Below, piece after piece: positions 34,223 to 45,463 of a stretch of DNA of 64,000 nt; the stretch's first letter is position 1; each line of letters opens with the position of its first letter. The position numbers and the translations under genes were made by a program. This DNA is from Callorhinus ursinus (lineage: Eukaryota > Chordata > Mammalia > Carnivora > Otariidae): contig NW_020312788.1 of assembly GCF_003265705.1 (NCBI RefSeq), forward strand, positions 4,419,920 to 4,483,919. The letters run 5' to 3'. The notes under the pieces are model-generated. The model had not been told where the DNA came from and searched no databases. It saw only the letters and a program-made list of their open reading frames with translations.

Positions 34223-35550
34223 CCCTGCTCATCTTTGAGAATTTTGCAGCATACTGCAAATTCAAACAAACGAACCAAATAAAATGACCTCTTTTAGGTT
34301 CCCACAAGGAAAAACCATTGAGGTCCAAGGTTCCCCTTGTAGCAACCACGGAAGTATTTTACTACCCTTTGCCTTCATGCTGAATAGCATATGTCTGCAA
34401 TATTAGTGGAAAGATCATGCATAAGGTAAGATAGATATTATATATTATAGATACTATATTATATAATTTTTCTACACTCATTCTAACCAAATATACTGAA
34501 TATACATTCATTTTCTTGCATTCAAGATATCCAGAAAAAAGCAACCTTTGGAGTTATAATGATTAAGTATATTGTCTTTTTGCTCAGTTTCCTTTATAGT
34601 AACCATTCACTATTTTGATATTTTCTACTCAAGAGGCAGCAAACCTGCAGAAAAATTTCATTTTATGTAAGTTCCAGACACATGGCAAAACCATAGAATT
34701 TTAGTATATCCTTCAAGTTCTCTTTGAAAAGTCCTGACCCTTTCAGTGATGAGCCTTCCCTAATTCAGTAGCTCTTTTGGTTGTGAAACATCCACTTTAA
34801 GAACTAAGTGCTAATATTGCTAATGAACAATGTTTACAGTTGATACATTAAAGAGTTTCCAATTAAGCTAAACCGTATAAAACACTGGTCTTTTCTCTGC
34901 CCTCTCATAAATTCATGTGACTATTGAGCTGTTACTCTTTGTAGCATTTTTTATCTGGAACAATTAACTTGGACTCTTTGACCTCTCCTTTTAGACTCTC
35001 CCTCTCCTTTATAATTCTAAGGAGATGCATTCTCTTTAGTACTACCTCTTATTTTCCTTCTTTCACTTCATATATCTGATCTTGCTATTGATAATCCTAA
35101 TTTATTCAGTGTATGTTATCTTTATATGCCGCTTCAGCTACACGTTTTTTTGTTTTTTAAGAACTCATTCAGTTGCTGCGAGGCTTGTCCATAGCGGTAT
35201 AGTACTTGGAAAGTACTTTCATTTAGTATTTAACAAAAACTATTCAAGAGTCCATTTTCATAAAATGGACAAATATTAATATATAGCTATTAATGCTGAT
35301 CTGGATAATACAACCTGGCATTTAGTAATTCAGGCAAAATTCTAATTTTCTTATTATAACATTTTACAGATGAGTTGCAATAAAAACAGTATGCAAATTT
35401 CTAAAGGTGGAATAACATCTAATTTCTCACAAAAACACAACTACTGAATAAATATTAATTATTAGACTTTGTGGTTATGATAAAAATCAGTGCCTACAAA
35501 GTACTTAGTGTCTTACAATTTGATCTCTCTCCTCATTCTCTAGAGAGACA

Positions 35551-35751
35551 TTTTCTTTTTTTCTTTTTTTAAATTTGAGAGAGAGAGCATGCATGCAGCA
35601 GAGAGGGGCAGAGAAAGAGGGAGAGAGAAACTCAAGCAGACTCCCCATGGAGCACAGAGCCCAACATGTGCCTCAATCCCAAGACCCTGAGATCAGACCT
35701 GAACCAAAACCAAGAATCAGACACTCAACCGACTATACCACCCGGGCACCC
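35551..35751 (-). mobile_element. CAN-SINE, antisense, older
   Basis: T-rich tail, GAGA body, 'aagcagactccccatggagc', 'gagatcagacctgaacc', 'caaccgactataccaccc', ending 'gggcaccc'. It is more diverged than its neighbours. GAGACA on both sides may be the remaining target duplication. Confidence 0.9.
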
Positions 35752-36478
35752 TGAGACAGTAATTTTATGATAGCCCATGTAATACATTTATTACCTCAGT
35801 ACAAATTAACCCAGATCACATCAGAAGTTTTGGAATATATTCAGAACACACTGATCAAGGCAAACAGCTATAAATTTAACTTTTTATCTTGTATATCATT
35901 TCTAAATTCATTTGTCCACAAATAGTACCCAACAAAAGGAAAAGTTTCCTTTAAAATATTTTAGTGTTTAAAAAGTAAGTTTAATTGTGACAGTCTTGTC
36001 TAATGAGTGTGTGTGTCCATTTAGTCATTAATAACACCATTCCCTTCATGAAGATGAATTTATGTAGCCACCATCATTGCAATTCTCACTTGGAAATATT
36101 TGGAAGGTAGATTGATAAGGAAAAATTTGCACTAAACTGGTACATAAAATAACTATTTTTTAGTCTGAGCTCTGCTGATAAATACCAGTATTGCATTTGA
36201 TAGGATTCTTGATGTTTAAGAACCATTGTTTTCCAGTCTGTAAAATAAAGTCATCCAGGATGACTGTGCTCATGCCCAAGGTTGCTCCTTACAGGGAGTG
36301 GCTTCAGAGACCTCACACTGGAGAAATTCACTTCACGAAATTATTCTACCCAAGTGTGATCAGCAGAATGGCTTTTCAAAGTGGGTCATATTGTCATTGC
36401 TAAAAAGTAAAAATGGTAGGTATTAAATTTGCAGGTAGAATTAAGACTGCTGATCAATTGACTTTGAGATTGGCATAT
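35752..36478. other. No recognisable gene or repeat
   Basis: AT-rich sequence. A 70-codon frame at 36,191-36,403 contains HTGEIHF, which only superficially recalls a zinc-finger linker. Confidence 0.5.
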
Positions 36479-36845
36479 TTTCCTAGATTATCAAGGTGGT
36501 CCCAATGTAATAATAAAAATCCTTATAATATGGAAGAGGGAGGCAGTCGAGTCAGTGTTAGAGTTATGCAGCATGAGAAATCTTGACTAGCTATTGCTGG
36601 CTTTGAAAACAGATGAGGACCACAAGTCAAAAAACTGTGAATTAAATGTAGAACCTGGAAAAAAGCAAGGACGTGGATGCTTCTCTTGAGCCTCCAGAAG
36701 GAAAGCAGACAAGCTGTTATATGCTGATTTTAGCCCATGGAAAATCATTCTGGACTTCTGACCTCCAAACAATATGATAATAAATTTGTTTTGGTTTAAT
36801 CTGCCAAGTTTGTGACGATTTATAGAGCAAAAGAAAATAACTGCA
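36479..36845 (+). mobile_element. MLT1-type MaLR LTR (ancient retrovirus-like)
   Basis: The order of landmarks fits MLT1: 'ggtggtcccaatgtaataat', 'ccttataatatggaagaggg', 'attgctggctttgaaaac', 'gagcctccagaaggaaagca', 'gacttctgacctccaaacaa', 'gataataaatttgttttggt' and 'caagtttgtgacgatttat'. It is an isolated LTR with no coding region; the 5' end is missing or too diverged to see. Confidence 0.85.
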
Positions 36846-36859
36846 TCAAGTCATTAAAC

Positions 36860-37508
36860 AAGCAGCAACATAATATCAAAGATGGAAGAAGGGAATCAGT
36901 TTCCAAATTATCACAACCACAACAATATCTACTTTCCCAAAAAAAATTTACACATACAAAGAAACAGAAAAATGTGACCCATACACAGGAAAAGCAGCAG
37001 GCAACAGAAACTGAGAGGGTCCAGATGTCACATTTAATTGACACAGGCTTCAAAGAAGCCACTACAAACATGTTTAAAGAATTAAAAGAAACCAGAATTA
37101 GAGGGAAAATAAATGGAAGATGTGAAGACAAGGTCATAAAGAGAATAAAGAACCAAATGGAAATACTGCAGTTGAAAAGTACAGTGACACAAAGGAAAAA
37201 AATCACTAGAGGGGATCAATAGTGTATTTGAACTGGCATAAGAATCAAGGTACTTGAACATAGGTAAACAGAGATTATACAATCTAAAGAACAGAGAAAA
37301 AAGGGTAAGAAAAAAAGTAAAAGAACAGAGCCTCAGAGAAATGTGGGACACCATTAAATATAACATTTACATAATCGAAGTTACCAGAAGAGTAGAGAGA
37401 AATAGAAGGGAAAAAAAAAATCAGAAAAGTAACTGAAAATGTCCCAATATTATAACAAAAACAAACATTAATCTAAACCCTCCAAGAAGCTCGATGAACT
37501 TCAAGTAG
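36860..37508 (+). mobile_element. Old L1 (or HAL1-like) ORF1 region
   Basis: A 136-codon frame (36,812-37,222) and its continuation are Lys/Glu/Gln-rich, as expected of the ORF1 coiled-coil part. The text ends at 'ctccaagaagctcgatgaac', an L1M ORF1 landmark. It resumes at about 38,161 ('aactcaaagagagct') after an intervening insertion. No intact ORF1 remains. Confidence 0.72.
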
Positions 37509-38160
37509 CTGTTCTGTGTTTGTTCCAGCCTATTGACAGTGATGCTATAAGCTACGAATGCCTGGGGCACTCAAATGAACCTGTACTACTTATGGCAAGC
37601 CCCCCCAGACATTTCCCCGACTGGAACCAAGTGTTGGGGCTGTACAGGCCCTTGTGGTTCTTATAATTACAAGATGCACCTTAGCAACAAACATCAGGAA
37701 ACTTTGAGGAAAAAAAAATATTTATTATTCACAAGTCATAGAGGATACAAGGGCACACTGGGGGCCACAGAGTGAGGTAGTGGGTAGAGAGGCAGACAGA
37801 GGACAGACACACAGAAAGAGAAAGGAATTGGGGATCTGCCTTTATTGGAGTTGAGAATGGAGTGCCTAGGCTTTCACAGGCTTACTCTTCATATTTAAAA
37901 CAAGAATGAAAATTAAAGTGCAGAAAGGGAAACACAGGGGTATTCAATTAGTCTGTTATCTAGGTCACCCAGGGCTTTCTAAAAGCAGAACTTTAGAGTG
38001 GGGGTATTCTGAATCTTTATCTAGTTGATAAAGAATGATAAATGAACATAGCAATATGTTCATTCAAGATGTAGGTCTTTAAAATGGATGTCTCAATGAT
38101 CAAAAGCTTAATGTCAAGCACTTCTGTTAAAGTCAAAAAAGCTACATGTCAGGCACCTAC
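37509..38160 (-). mobile_element. LTR-like insertion splitting the old L1
   Basis: About 650 bp of non-L1 sequence lies exactly where L1 text should be continuous. On the minus strand it has features of an LTR: two AATAAA signals (plus-strand TTTATT at 37,841-37,846 and 37,721-37,726), a CT-rich stretch between them, and a start near 'tgtaggtgcctgacatg'. A 4-bp TACT-like repeat at the edges is possible. I cannot name a family. Confidence 0.42.
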
Positions 38161-39021
38161 ACTACAGTAATATAAACTCAAAGAGAGCTACAGCAATAGA
38201 AACACAAAGCGCTACAACAGACACATCATAGAAAATATTCTCTGACCAAAGACAAAGAAAATTTTGGTAGTACAAGAGAAAAATCACCGATCACATTCAA
38301 AGAAACCCAAGTATAATTAATCATTGACTTATAATCAGACATAGTGGAGATCAGAAGACACAGGGACACATATTCAAACTACTAAAAGAAGAAAAGCTAT
38401 AAACCAAGAATCTTTCTTATAGCCAATAAAACTACCTTCAAAAATGAAGAGGATATAAAGACATTTACAAAACAAAAAACTGAAGTAAAGGAAGATCTTA
38501 AGAGTGAAAGTAAATGATACAGTAATTCAAATCTACATGAAAAACAAAGAGCATCTGTAAAGGTAATTATATAATTACAAGAGACAATATAAACGAATAC
38601 TTCTCTTTTTTTCTGTTTCTTTTTAAAATACATAGGTTTATAATAGCATTGTTGGAGCTATACCAAACAGAAATGTAATGAATTTTACAATAGCAGCACC
38701 AAGGAGGTAGGTAGGAAGAAAGCTGTACTGAAGTAAATGATGCCAGATGGTAATGGGAAGCTACAGGAGGAAATGAAGAGAACTCAAAATAGTAAGTAAG
38801 TTTAATACAACAGACTAAATATGTACTTGATTTCCCTTTTCTCAGCTTTCTCAGTAGACATGAAATTATTATACAAAGTAGTAATTAAAAGAATGTATTT
38901 TTAGGTACCATATAGAGATGTAATATGTATAACTAATAGCAACACAAGGGGAAGAGAGATTAGAGCTATATTGGAAGAACATTTCTATATCTCACTAGAA
39001 TTATTATAAAGGTGAAGTGGG

Positions 39022-39190
39022 GGGGCTCCTGGGTGGCTCAGTGGGTTGTTAGGCAACAAACTCTTGATTTCAGCTCAGGTTATGATCTCAGGGTCGTGAA
39101 GTTTGAGCCCCCGTCAGGCTCTGTGCTGGGCATGGAGCCTGCCTAAGATTCTCTCTCCCTTTCCCTTCGCCCCTCCCCACTCTTAAAAAA
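39022..39190 (+). mobile_element. Older-type CAN-SINE
   Basis: 'ggctcctgggtggctcagtg', 'ctcttgatttcagctcaggt', 'catggagcctgcctaagatt' and an A-rich tail. Flanks AAGGTGAAGTGG (39,010-39,021) and AAAGTGAAGTGG (39,191-39,202) are a 12-bp duplication with one mismatch. Confidence 0.93.
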
Positions 39191-39318
39191 AAAGTGAAGT
39201 GGATTCTCATGTGAGAAGCTCTCATTAAACTACTAAGAAGATACTTTTTAAATAGACTTAAATCATTAAAGAAATTTAAATGTTACACTAAAAAATATTC
39301 CCTTTAAAAAAAGAACAG

Positions 39319-39710
39319 GCTGGGTGATAGACATTGGGGAGGGTATGTGCTATGGTGAGCACTGTGAATTGTGCAAGACTGTTGAATCACAGACCTGTAC
39401 CTCTGAAACAAATAATACATGTTAAAAAAAAAAAGAGGATAGCAGAAAGGGAAAAATGAAGGGGGGAAATCAGAAGGGGAGACAAACCATGAGAGACTAT
39501 GGACTGTGAGAAACAAACTGAGGGTTCTAGAGGGGAAGGGGGGGTGGGAGCATGGGTTAGCCCAGTGACGGGTATTAGAGAGGGCACATACTGAATGGAG
39601 CACTGGGTGTTATATGCAAACAATGAATCATGGAACACTACATCAAAAACTAATGATGTAATGTATGGTGATTAACATAACATAATAAAATTAAAAAAAT
39701 AAAAAAGAAT
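39319..39710 (+). mobile_element. Young L1 3' end
   Basis: Carnivore L1 3'UTR from 'gctgggtgatagacattggg' to 'gtgattaacataacataata' plus an A-rich tail. AAAAAGAACAG occurs before (to 39,318) and after (39,711-39,721) it. Confidence 0.94.
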
Positions 39711-40025
39711 AAAAAGAACAGTAAAGGAGAAATGAAGAAAAATGACATGAGACATAGAAAACAGTAAAAGGACAAATTAAATCCAATTATATCAATAATG
39801 ATGAGTAAGGAAATGAATAATCTATTCAAAAGACAGATTTTAAGACCAGATAAAAAAGCATGAATCAAATGCTGCTGTTTATAGGAGACATTTTAGATTC
39901 AAAGATACAAAGACAGAGAAAGGCCTAGGTCATGCAAATAGCAACCTTAAGAAAGATGGAGTGGTTATATTCCTATTAAGCAAAATAGATTTTAAATCAA
40001 AAAATATTACTGGAGATACACATTT

Positions 40026-40624
40026 TCCCCCCCCATCAGTAATGGCTTTTATTTTTTTTCAGTTATTTTGTTTATTCAGATTTCTTAATATGAAAGATTT
40101 TAAAACATGTTTTTATTATATTCAGTTAGCCACTGTATGGTACATAATTAGTTTTTGATGTAGTATTCAATGATTCATTAGTTAAGTATAGCACCCAGTG
40201 CTCATCACAGCATGTGCCTCCCCTCAAAACCCATCACCCTCCTACCACCCCCCCCACCCACCTCCCCTCTGAAACCCCCAGATCGTTTCTCCAGGTCCAT
40301 AGTCTCTTACGGTTCATCTCCCTCTCTGATTTCTCCCACTGTGGATTTCCCTCCCTTCCCCTATGGTCTTCCGTGCTACTGCTTATGTTCCACATATGAG
40401 TGAAACCATATGATAATTGCCTTTCTCTGTTTGACTTACTTCACTTAACATAATCCCCTCCAGTTCCATCCATGTCGATGCAAATGGTGGGTATTCATCG
40501 TTTCTGACGGCTGAGTAATATTCCATTGTGTATATGTACCACATCTTCTTTATCCATTCATGTGTTGAAGGGTATCTCGGCTCCTTCCACAGTTGGCTAT
40601 TGTGGACATTGCTGCTATGAACAT
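40026..40624 (-). mobile_element. L1 3' end of intermediate age, antisense
   Basis: From about 40,100 the antisense 3'UTR and ORF2 end are clear: 'gtttttgatgtagtattcaa', 'agcacccagtgctcatcaca', 'aatccccctccagttcc'-like text at 40,453, 'ggctgagtaatattccattg', 'gctattgtggacattgctgc'. It differs from the youngest L1s, so it is an older subfamily. 40,026-40,099 is T-rich, perhaps its tail. Confidence 0.85.
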
Positions 40625-41289
40625 TTTTTGTCAATCTAGCTAAAGTTTTGTAATTAAAAACAAAAAATTCTTTCAGAAACCAACTTTAAGGTTTTTATTT
40701 TGTTTTTTTTTCTAATCTCTATGATTTATATTCCAATATTTATTTTTGTTCTTCTTGCTTTGGGTTTAATTGCTTTCCTTTATCCAGTGCCTTCAGGTAC
40801 CAAACTAGGTTATTGTTTTGAGATGTCTGCTGGTTTTTTTAATGTTTTCATTTAGCTATAAATTTCCCATAAGCACTTCTCTAGCTATATTCTGTATATC
40901 CTGTGTCTTCATTTTAATTCATCTCAAATATTCACTAATTTCTCTTAATTTTTATTTGACCTATTTGCTATATAGAGGTCTTAAAATTTTCACTGATATG
41001 TCAATATTCCCCAATTTTTTTTTGTTACTGATTTCTAGTTTTACTCTCTCTAGTTTCACTCTGTACTTTGTATAATCTCAGTCCTTTTAAATACTTTGTG
41101 GGTTTTTTTAATGGCCTATCATGTAATATATCCTGGATAATGTTCTATATACATTTAAGAAGAATGTATATTCTGCTACTGGTGTGTGGAATATTGAAAG
41201 ATATCTGTTAGGTCTAATTAATAGTGTTTTTCATTTCCTTATTGATCTTTGGTAGTTGAAATATTGAAAATAGACTCTATTAAGAATAG
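40625..41289 (-). mobile_element. Old antisense L1 endonuclease-region fragment
   Basis: Follows directly on the previous element but belongs to an earlier part of L1 and is more diverged: 'ttcagaaaccaactttaagg', 'gttcttcttgctttggg', 'aagaatgtatattctgctac', 'gatatctgttaggtctaatt'. Either a second insertion or part of a rearranged antisense L1. Confidence 0.75.
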
Positions 41290-42122
41290 AATGGAGATAA
41301 ACATAAGAAAATGCAGGCCAATCCATCAACAAAAATCTAACAATTATAAACATATATGCACCTAAAAACAAACCCCAAATATATGAAGGGAGAAACAGAC
41401 CATTCCAATAATAAAGAAAGTTCAAGAGTCTACTTATAATGCAGAATTGTAATGTAATGAACAAATTCCTAGACAGATGCAAGCTTCTAAAACTGAAACA
41501 AAATATTGGATTGGGCCTATACCAATTAGAGCTTATATAATATTAGTAACTTTAAAACTCCACAAAGACAAGCACATGTCCAGATGATTTTGCTGATGGA
41601 ATTCTACCAAACATTTAAAGAAACATTATCCATTCTCCCCAAAGATTTCCATAAAAAAGAAGAGGAAGAAAGTCTTCCTAACTAATTCATACAGTCAGTA
41701 TTACCTTGATATCAAGGCCAGACAAAGCCATCACAAGAAAATAATACAGATCAATGTATTTTTATTAATACAGACTCAAAAATCTCAACAAAATACCATG
41801 AACCCAAACAAATTAAACATATCAAAGGGATTATACATCATGAAGAAATGGGATTTGTCCCAGGAATGCAACGTTGAATATCTTTAAAAAATCAATTAAT
41901 GTACTCTACCTTATGAATAAAGCATAAAAAACACATGATCATTTCAATATATACTGAAACAGCATTTGACAAAAAACAATATACTTCCATGACAAAAACA
42001 CCTTGATGGGTTGTCTAGAATTAAAGAGGAAAAAAAAAAAAAAAAACCAAACTTAATGGTTGAAAGACTGAATGCTTACCCCTTAAAATAAGAAAAGAAA
42101 AAAAAAAAGGTCTTCCGTTCTT

Positions 42123-42124
<2 letters not shown>

Positions 42125-42159
<35 letters not shown>
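42125..42159 (+). repeat. Poly-T run of 35
   Basis: Uninterrupted T run within sense L1 ORF2 sequence, close after A-rich runs at 42,031-42,046 and 42,095-42,108. Confidence 0.95.
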
Positions 42160-42160
<1 letters not shown>

Positions 42161-42351
42161 ACATTATGCTAGAGGTGCTAGCCAGTTCAAATAGAAAAGA
42201 AAATAAGAAGAATACATTTTGGGGAGAAATAAAACTATTTGCAAATGATATCTTGCAAACAGAAAATCCCAAGAAATCCATTAAAGAAAAACAGAATTCA
42301 AATGAGCTCAAAAAAACCGTAAAAGGTCAATATGTAAAAATAAACTATTTC

Positions 42352-42545
42352 CATTTTTTTTAAATATTTATTTGAGAGAGAGAGAGAGAGAGAGCTTGAA
42401 TGAGTGGGGGGAGACACAGAGGAAGAGGGAGAAGCAGACTCCCCGCCGAGCAGGAAGCCCCATATGGGGCTTGATCCCAGGACCCCAAGATCATGATCTG
42501 AGCTGAAGTCAGATGCTTAACCTACTGAGCCACCCAGGTGTCCCC
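42352..42545 (-). mobile_element. CAN-SINE, antisense, perfect 16-bp target duplication
   Basis: Antisense SINEC, with 'gagaagcagactccccgccg', 'gatcatgatctgagctgaag' and head 'ccacccaggtgtcccc'. AAAAATAAACTATTTC flanks it at 42,336-42,351 and 42,546-42,561 without mismatch. Confidence 0.97.
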
Positions 42546-43450
42546 AAAAATAAACTATTTCTATATATTAGCAATGAAGAGTCTGAAAAATAAAAATTCA
42601 CATTTATCATAGCATCAAAAATCAAGAATTTAACAAAAGAACTATAAAAGTTATGCTCTGAAAACTATCAACCATTACTGCAAGAAATCAGAAGACATAA
42701 ATGGCCAATAAATACCTGAGATGTTCAACATCATTAGCCATCAAAGAAAGTATACCAAAATTATTAGATACCATTACATGGGCACCAGTATGGTTATAAT
42801 AAAAAAAGATAATAAATAGTGTTCATAAGAGTATAGAGAAATTGGAAGCCTCAAACACTAATGGTACAGCTTCTTGGAAAATAGTTTGGCACTTCCCAAA
42901 ATGTTAAACAGAGTTACCATATTGCCCTGCAACTCTATAGGGATTCAACCATAGATATATACCCAAGGAAATGGAAACATATACACATAAAAACTTCTAT
43001 GTTGATGTTCACAGCAGTATTCATAATTGTCAAAAAGAGCAAACAACCCAAATGCCCATCAACTGATGAATGTACAGTGTATCTACAGAATGGATTATTT
43101 AGTAATTACCAGAAGTGAAGTAGTGACACAGTGGAGAAATGATGAAGGATGATGCAGTGGAGGAATCTTGAAAACATTAGGCTAAGTGAAAGGAGCCAGT
43201 CACAAAAGATCACATATTGAATATTCTATTTATAAGAAATATCCAAAATAGAAAAAGCTACAGATACAGAAAATAGTAGTTGCTTATGGCTGCAGGATTT
43301 GGGGTCAAATAAGAAATGGCTGCTAATGGGTATGGAATTTTTTTGGAGTGATGAAAGTGTTCTCAAATTGATGTGATGGTTGCATGACACTGTGAATGTT
43401 AAAAAACCTAGAAATTTTGGTGAAAAGTTTATAGATAAAGTAGATCCTAT

Positions 43451-44026
43451 AATCTATTTAAATATAAACCTATGTTTTTACAAGTGATATATGAAGATGC
43501 AATTTCATAGAAAGTGTTGCTCACTTTCTAAATAAGTATGATAATTGTCATCGGCAAATGTTACCATTTCAAGACTAATTAGGCTGAACTCCACAATTCT
43601 TCAAATACCAGCATTTTCAGTTTATTAGTCTTTTTTGCCCCTGTAGTTTTTCCCCTAATGTAACTGAATTGATTTCCTGCACTTCAAAAGTAAATGGCAG
43701 TACATAAAACATAAATAATGATGATTTTCTGATAAATCTCCTGGTTTGGGTATAAGGCTAAGTGATTCTAAGAACAATTTTAGACTGACTTTGTTTAAAT
43801 GATTCCTCTGCTGTTTTTTCCCCCATTTCCCAAGTGACATTACAAACCTCTGCCTGTCACCTTCAAATGAAAAGATGAACCAGATTGACAAATACAGTGT
43901 AAATGTAAATCTAGATTTAAACACTGTATCTGAAATACAAAGCCATTTTGGGCATAGCTACAAAACAGCATATCTTACCATTAAAAGCCATGGGGTTTTT
44001 TTGTTTTTGTGTTTTGTTTTTTTTAC
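43451..44026. other. No recognisable gene or repeat
   Basis: Unassigned sequence ending in a T/G-rich stretch before the L1 5'UTR. Confidence 0.5.
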
Positions 44027-45353
44027 AGAGATGATGGCAGCAGAGTAAGAGGGCCCTAGGGGCTCACCTCATCCTACGAACACAACGAGGTAACTATCAA
44101 ATCATCCTAAACAACCCCCCCAAAACAATGTCAACCTGAAGAAGGACAGAACAAACTCCCCAAATAAGAGAAGAGGCCACATCAAAGAAGTAAGGAAGTG
44201 TGGAGATGTGGTTTTGGGGGAGAAACTGATAGAAGGTACCAAGGAAGGGAGGGAACTGTAGTTACAAAGAGGGGCAAGAAAGAGGAGCACACAGGAGAAG
44301 AACATTTCCCCAAAGCTTGGAAATGAGAGAGGCTGAATTCCAGGAGTTCTTGCAAGCAATGAAACTTAAAGCCTGGAGTTTTAAAGGTTATCAGGCTTGG
44401 CTAAAATAGAATCCTGAGGGCAAAGCATTGCTCTTGGAGAGAACAAGCAAACAACCCGGGGGCCGACAGTGTGGAAACAGAAATCTGAAGAGCACCAGGG
44501 CACACAGTGGGGAGATTTTTTTCTGTTCTCAGAGCTCGTCCCTGGAAACAAAGGAGCTGGCCAGTGCCATTTCCCTCCCCTGCCCCTCAGCATAAACATA
44601 GAGCCACCTGCTGGAAGCAGGGTAGCACTGGCACTGATTGCCTAACTTGCCTACAACAAGCCCCACCACCCTGTGCTCTGGTGGGACTGCCCTCTCAGTC
44701 AAGCTTGCCTCAGTCCCAGCATAGCAGGCCCCTCTCCCAGAAGACCAGCACAAACCCCAGCCCATACCACATCTCCTGAACAGTTTTGCAGGGCCTCAGT
44801 TCTGGTAGGGGTGGTGACAGGTTTCATTTTACAAGTGGACCACAGCCTAGCTAAAACTCACCACATTTAGGCCAGGGACCAAACACTGCCCACAGCAGGC
44901 AAGGAGAGCCCCTGCAGATGACTAGCCTGAAGGATAGAGCAGCCAGAACACAACAGCAGAGCATACACTGCACATGTCAGAGACAAAAATGAAAAGAAGA
45001 AGGAATTCATCCCAAATGAAAGAACAAAATAAGGCCACAGCCAGAGATCTAAGAGAAACAGATATAAATAACATGCTTCATGGAGAATTTAAAGCACAAG
45101 GATCGTAAGGATATTCACTGAGCTTGAGGAAAGAAGACATCAGGAGACCCTTATCACAGAGATAAAAGAGTTAAAAAAAGAATCAGAGATGAATGCAATA
45201 AATGAGATTGGAAACAGGCTCGATGCAATGAACAGCAGGCTGGTGGAAGCAGAGGAATGAATTAGTGGCCTAAGAGACAAAGTAATGGAAAACAATGAAG
45301 CTGAGGAGAAAAAAAAATTATGCAAAATGAGAATAGACTTAGGGAACTCAGTG

Positions 45354-45463
45354 CAGGGGCACTTGTCTGGCTCAGTCAGAAGAGCATGAGACTCTCGATC
45401 TTAGGGTCATGAGTTCAAGCCACACATTGGGTATAGAGATTACTTAAATAAGCTTAAAAAAAC
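45354..45463 (+). mobile_element. Old-type CAN-SINE inside L1 ORF1
   Basis: tRNA-like head 'ggcacttgtctggctcagtc', B-box-like 'gagttcaagcc' and 'tatagagattacttaaataa' tail, without the CT-rich body. It resembles the antisense copy at 14,742. It must be younger than the L1 it interrupts. Confidence 0.85.

Larger units (their letters stand above)
33294..35550. other. Unassigned stretch with small repeats
   Basis: No gene found. It contains a 21-bp tandem duplication (33,315-33,356), a G/T-rich stretch near 33,727 and a (CAA)n-like tract (34,165-34,222). Short frames such as 33,454-33,711 have no recognisable domain. Confidence 0.5.
38161..40025 (+). mobile_element. Old L1, late ORF1 to early ORF2
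   Basis: 'gacacatcatagaaa', 'gatcagaagacacagggaca' and 'agccaataaaactaccttca' are L1M ORF1 landmarks; 39,720-40,025 is the ORF2 endonuclease region ('caatgatgagtaagg'-type text, 'ttaagcaaaatagattttaa'). Interrupted at 39,022-39,190 (SINE) and 39,319-39,710 (young L1). Confidence 0.75.
41290..43450 (+). mobile_element. Old L1 ORF2 to 3' end
   Basis: Resumes the sense L1: 'caattataaacatatatgca', 'gatgattttgctgatggaat', 'gaaatgggatttgtcccagg', 'ctagaggtgctagccagttc', 'aactctatagggattcaacc', ending about 43,450. The reverse transcriptase region is recognisable at DNA level but has no long frame. A run of 35 T (42,125-42,159) and a CAN-SINE interrupt it. Confidence 0.85.

Noticed and set aside
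36191..36403. Frame with HTGEIHF resembling a zinc-finger linker
   Set aside because: No paired cysteine/histidine pattern of a C2H2 finger flanks it, there is only one such motif, and the frame has no other support.
36812..37222. 136-codon frame as a host coiled-coil gene
   Set aside because: The DNA continues into recognisable L1 ORF1 landmarks and the frame has no exon context.
44381..44870. Overlapping 65-90-codon frames on both strands with Pro/Cys/Ser-rich products
   Set aside because: They lie in the GC-richer 5'UTR of the L1 at 44,027 and overlap each other on opposite strands.
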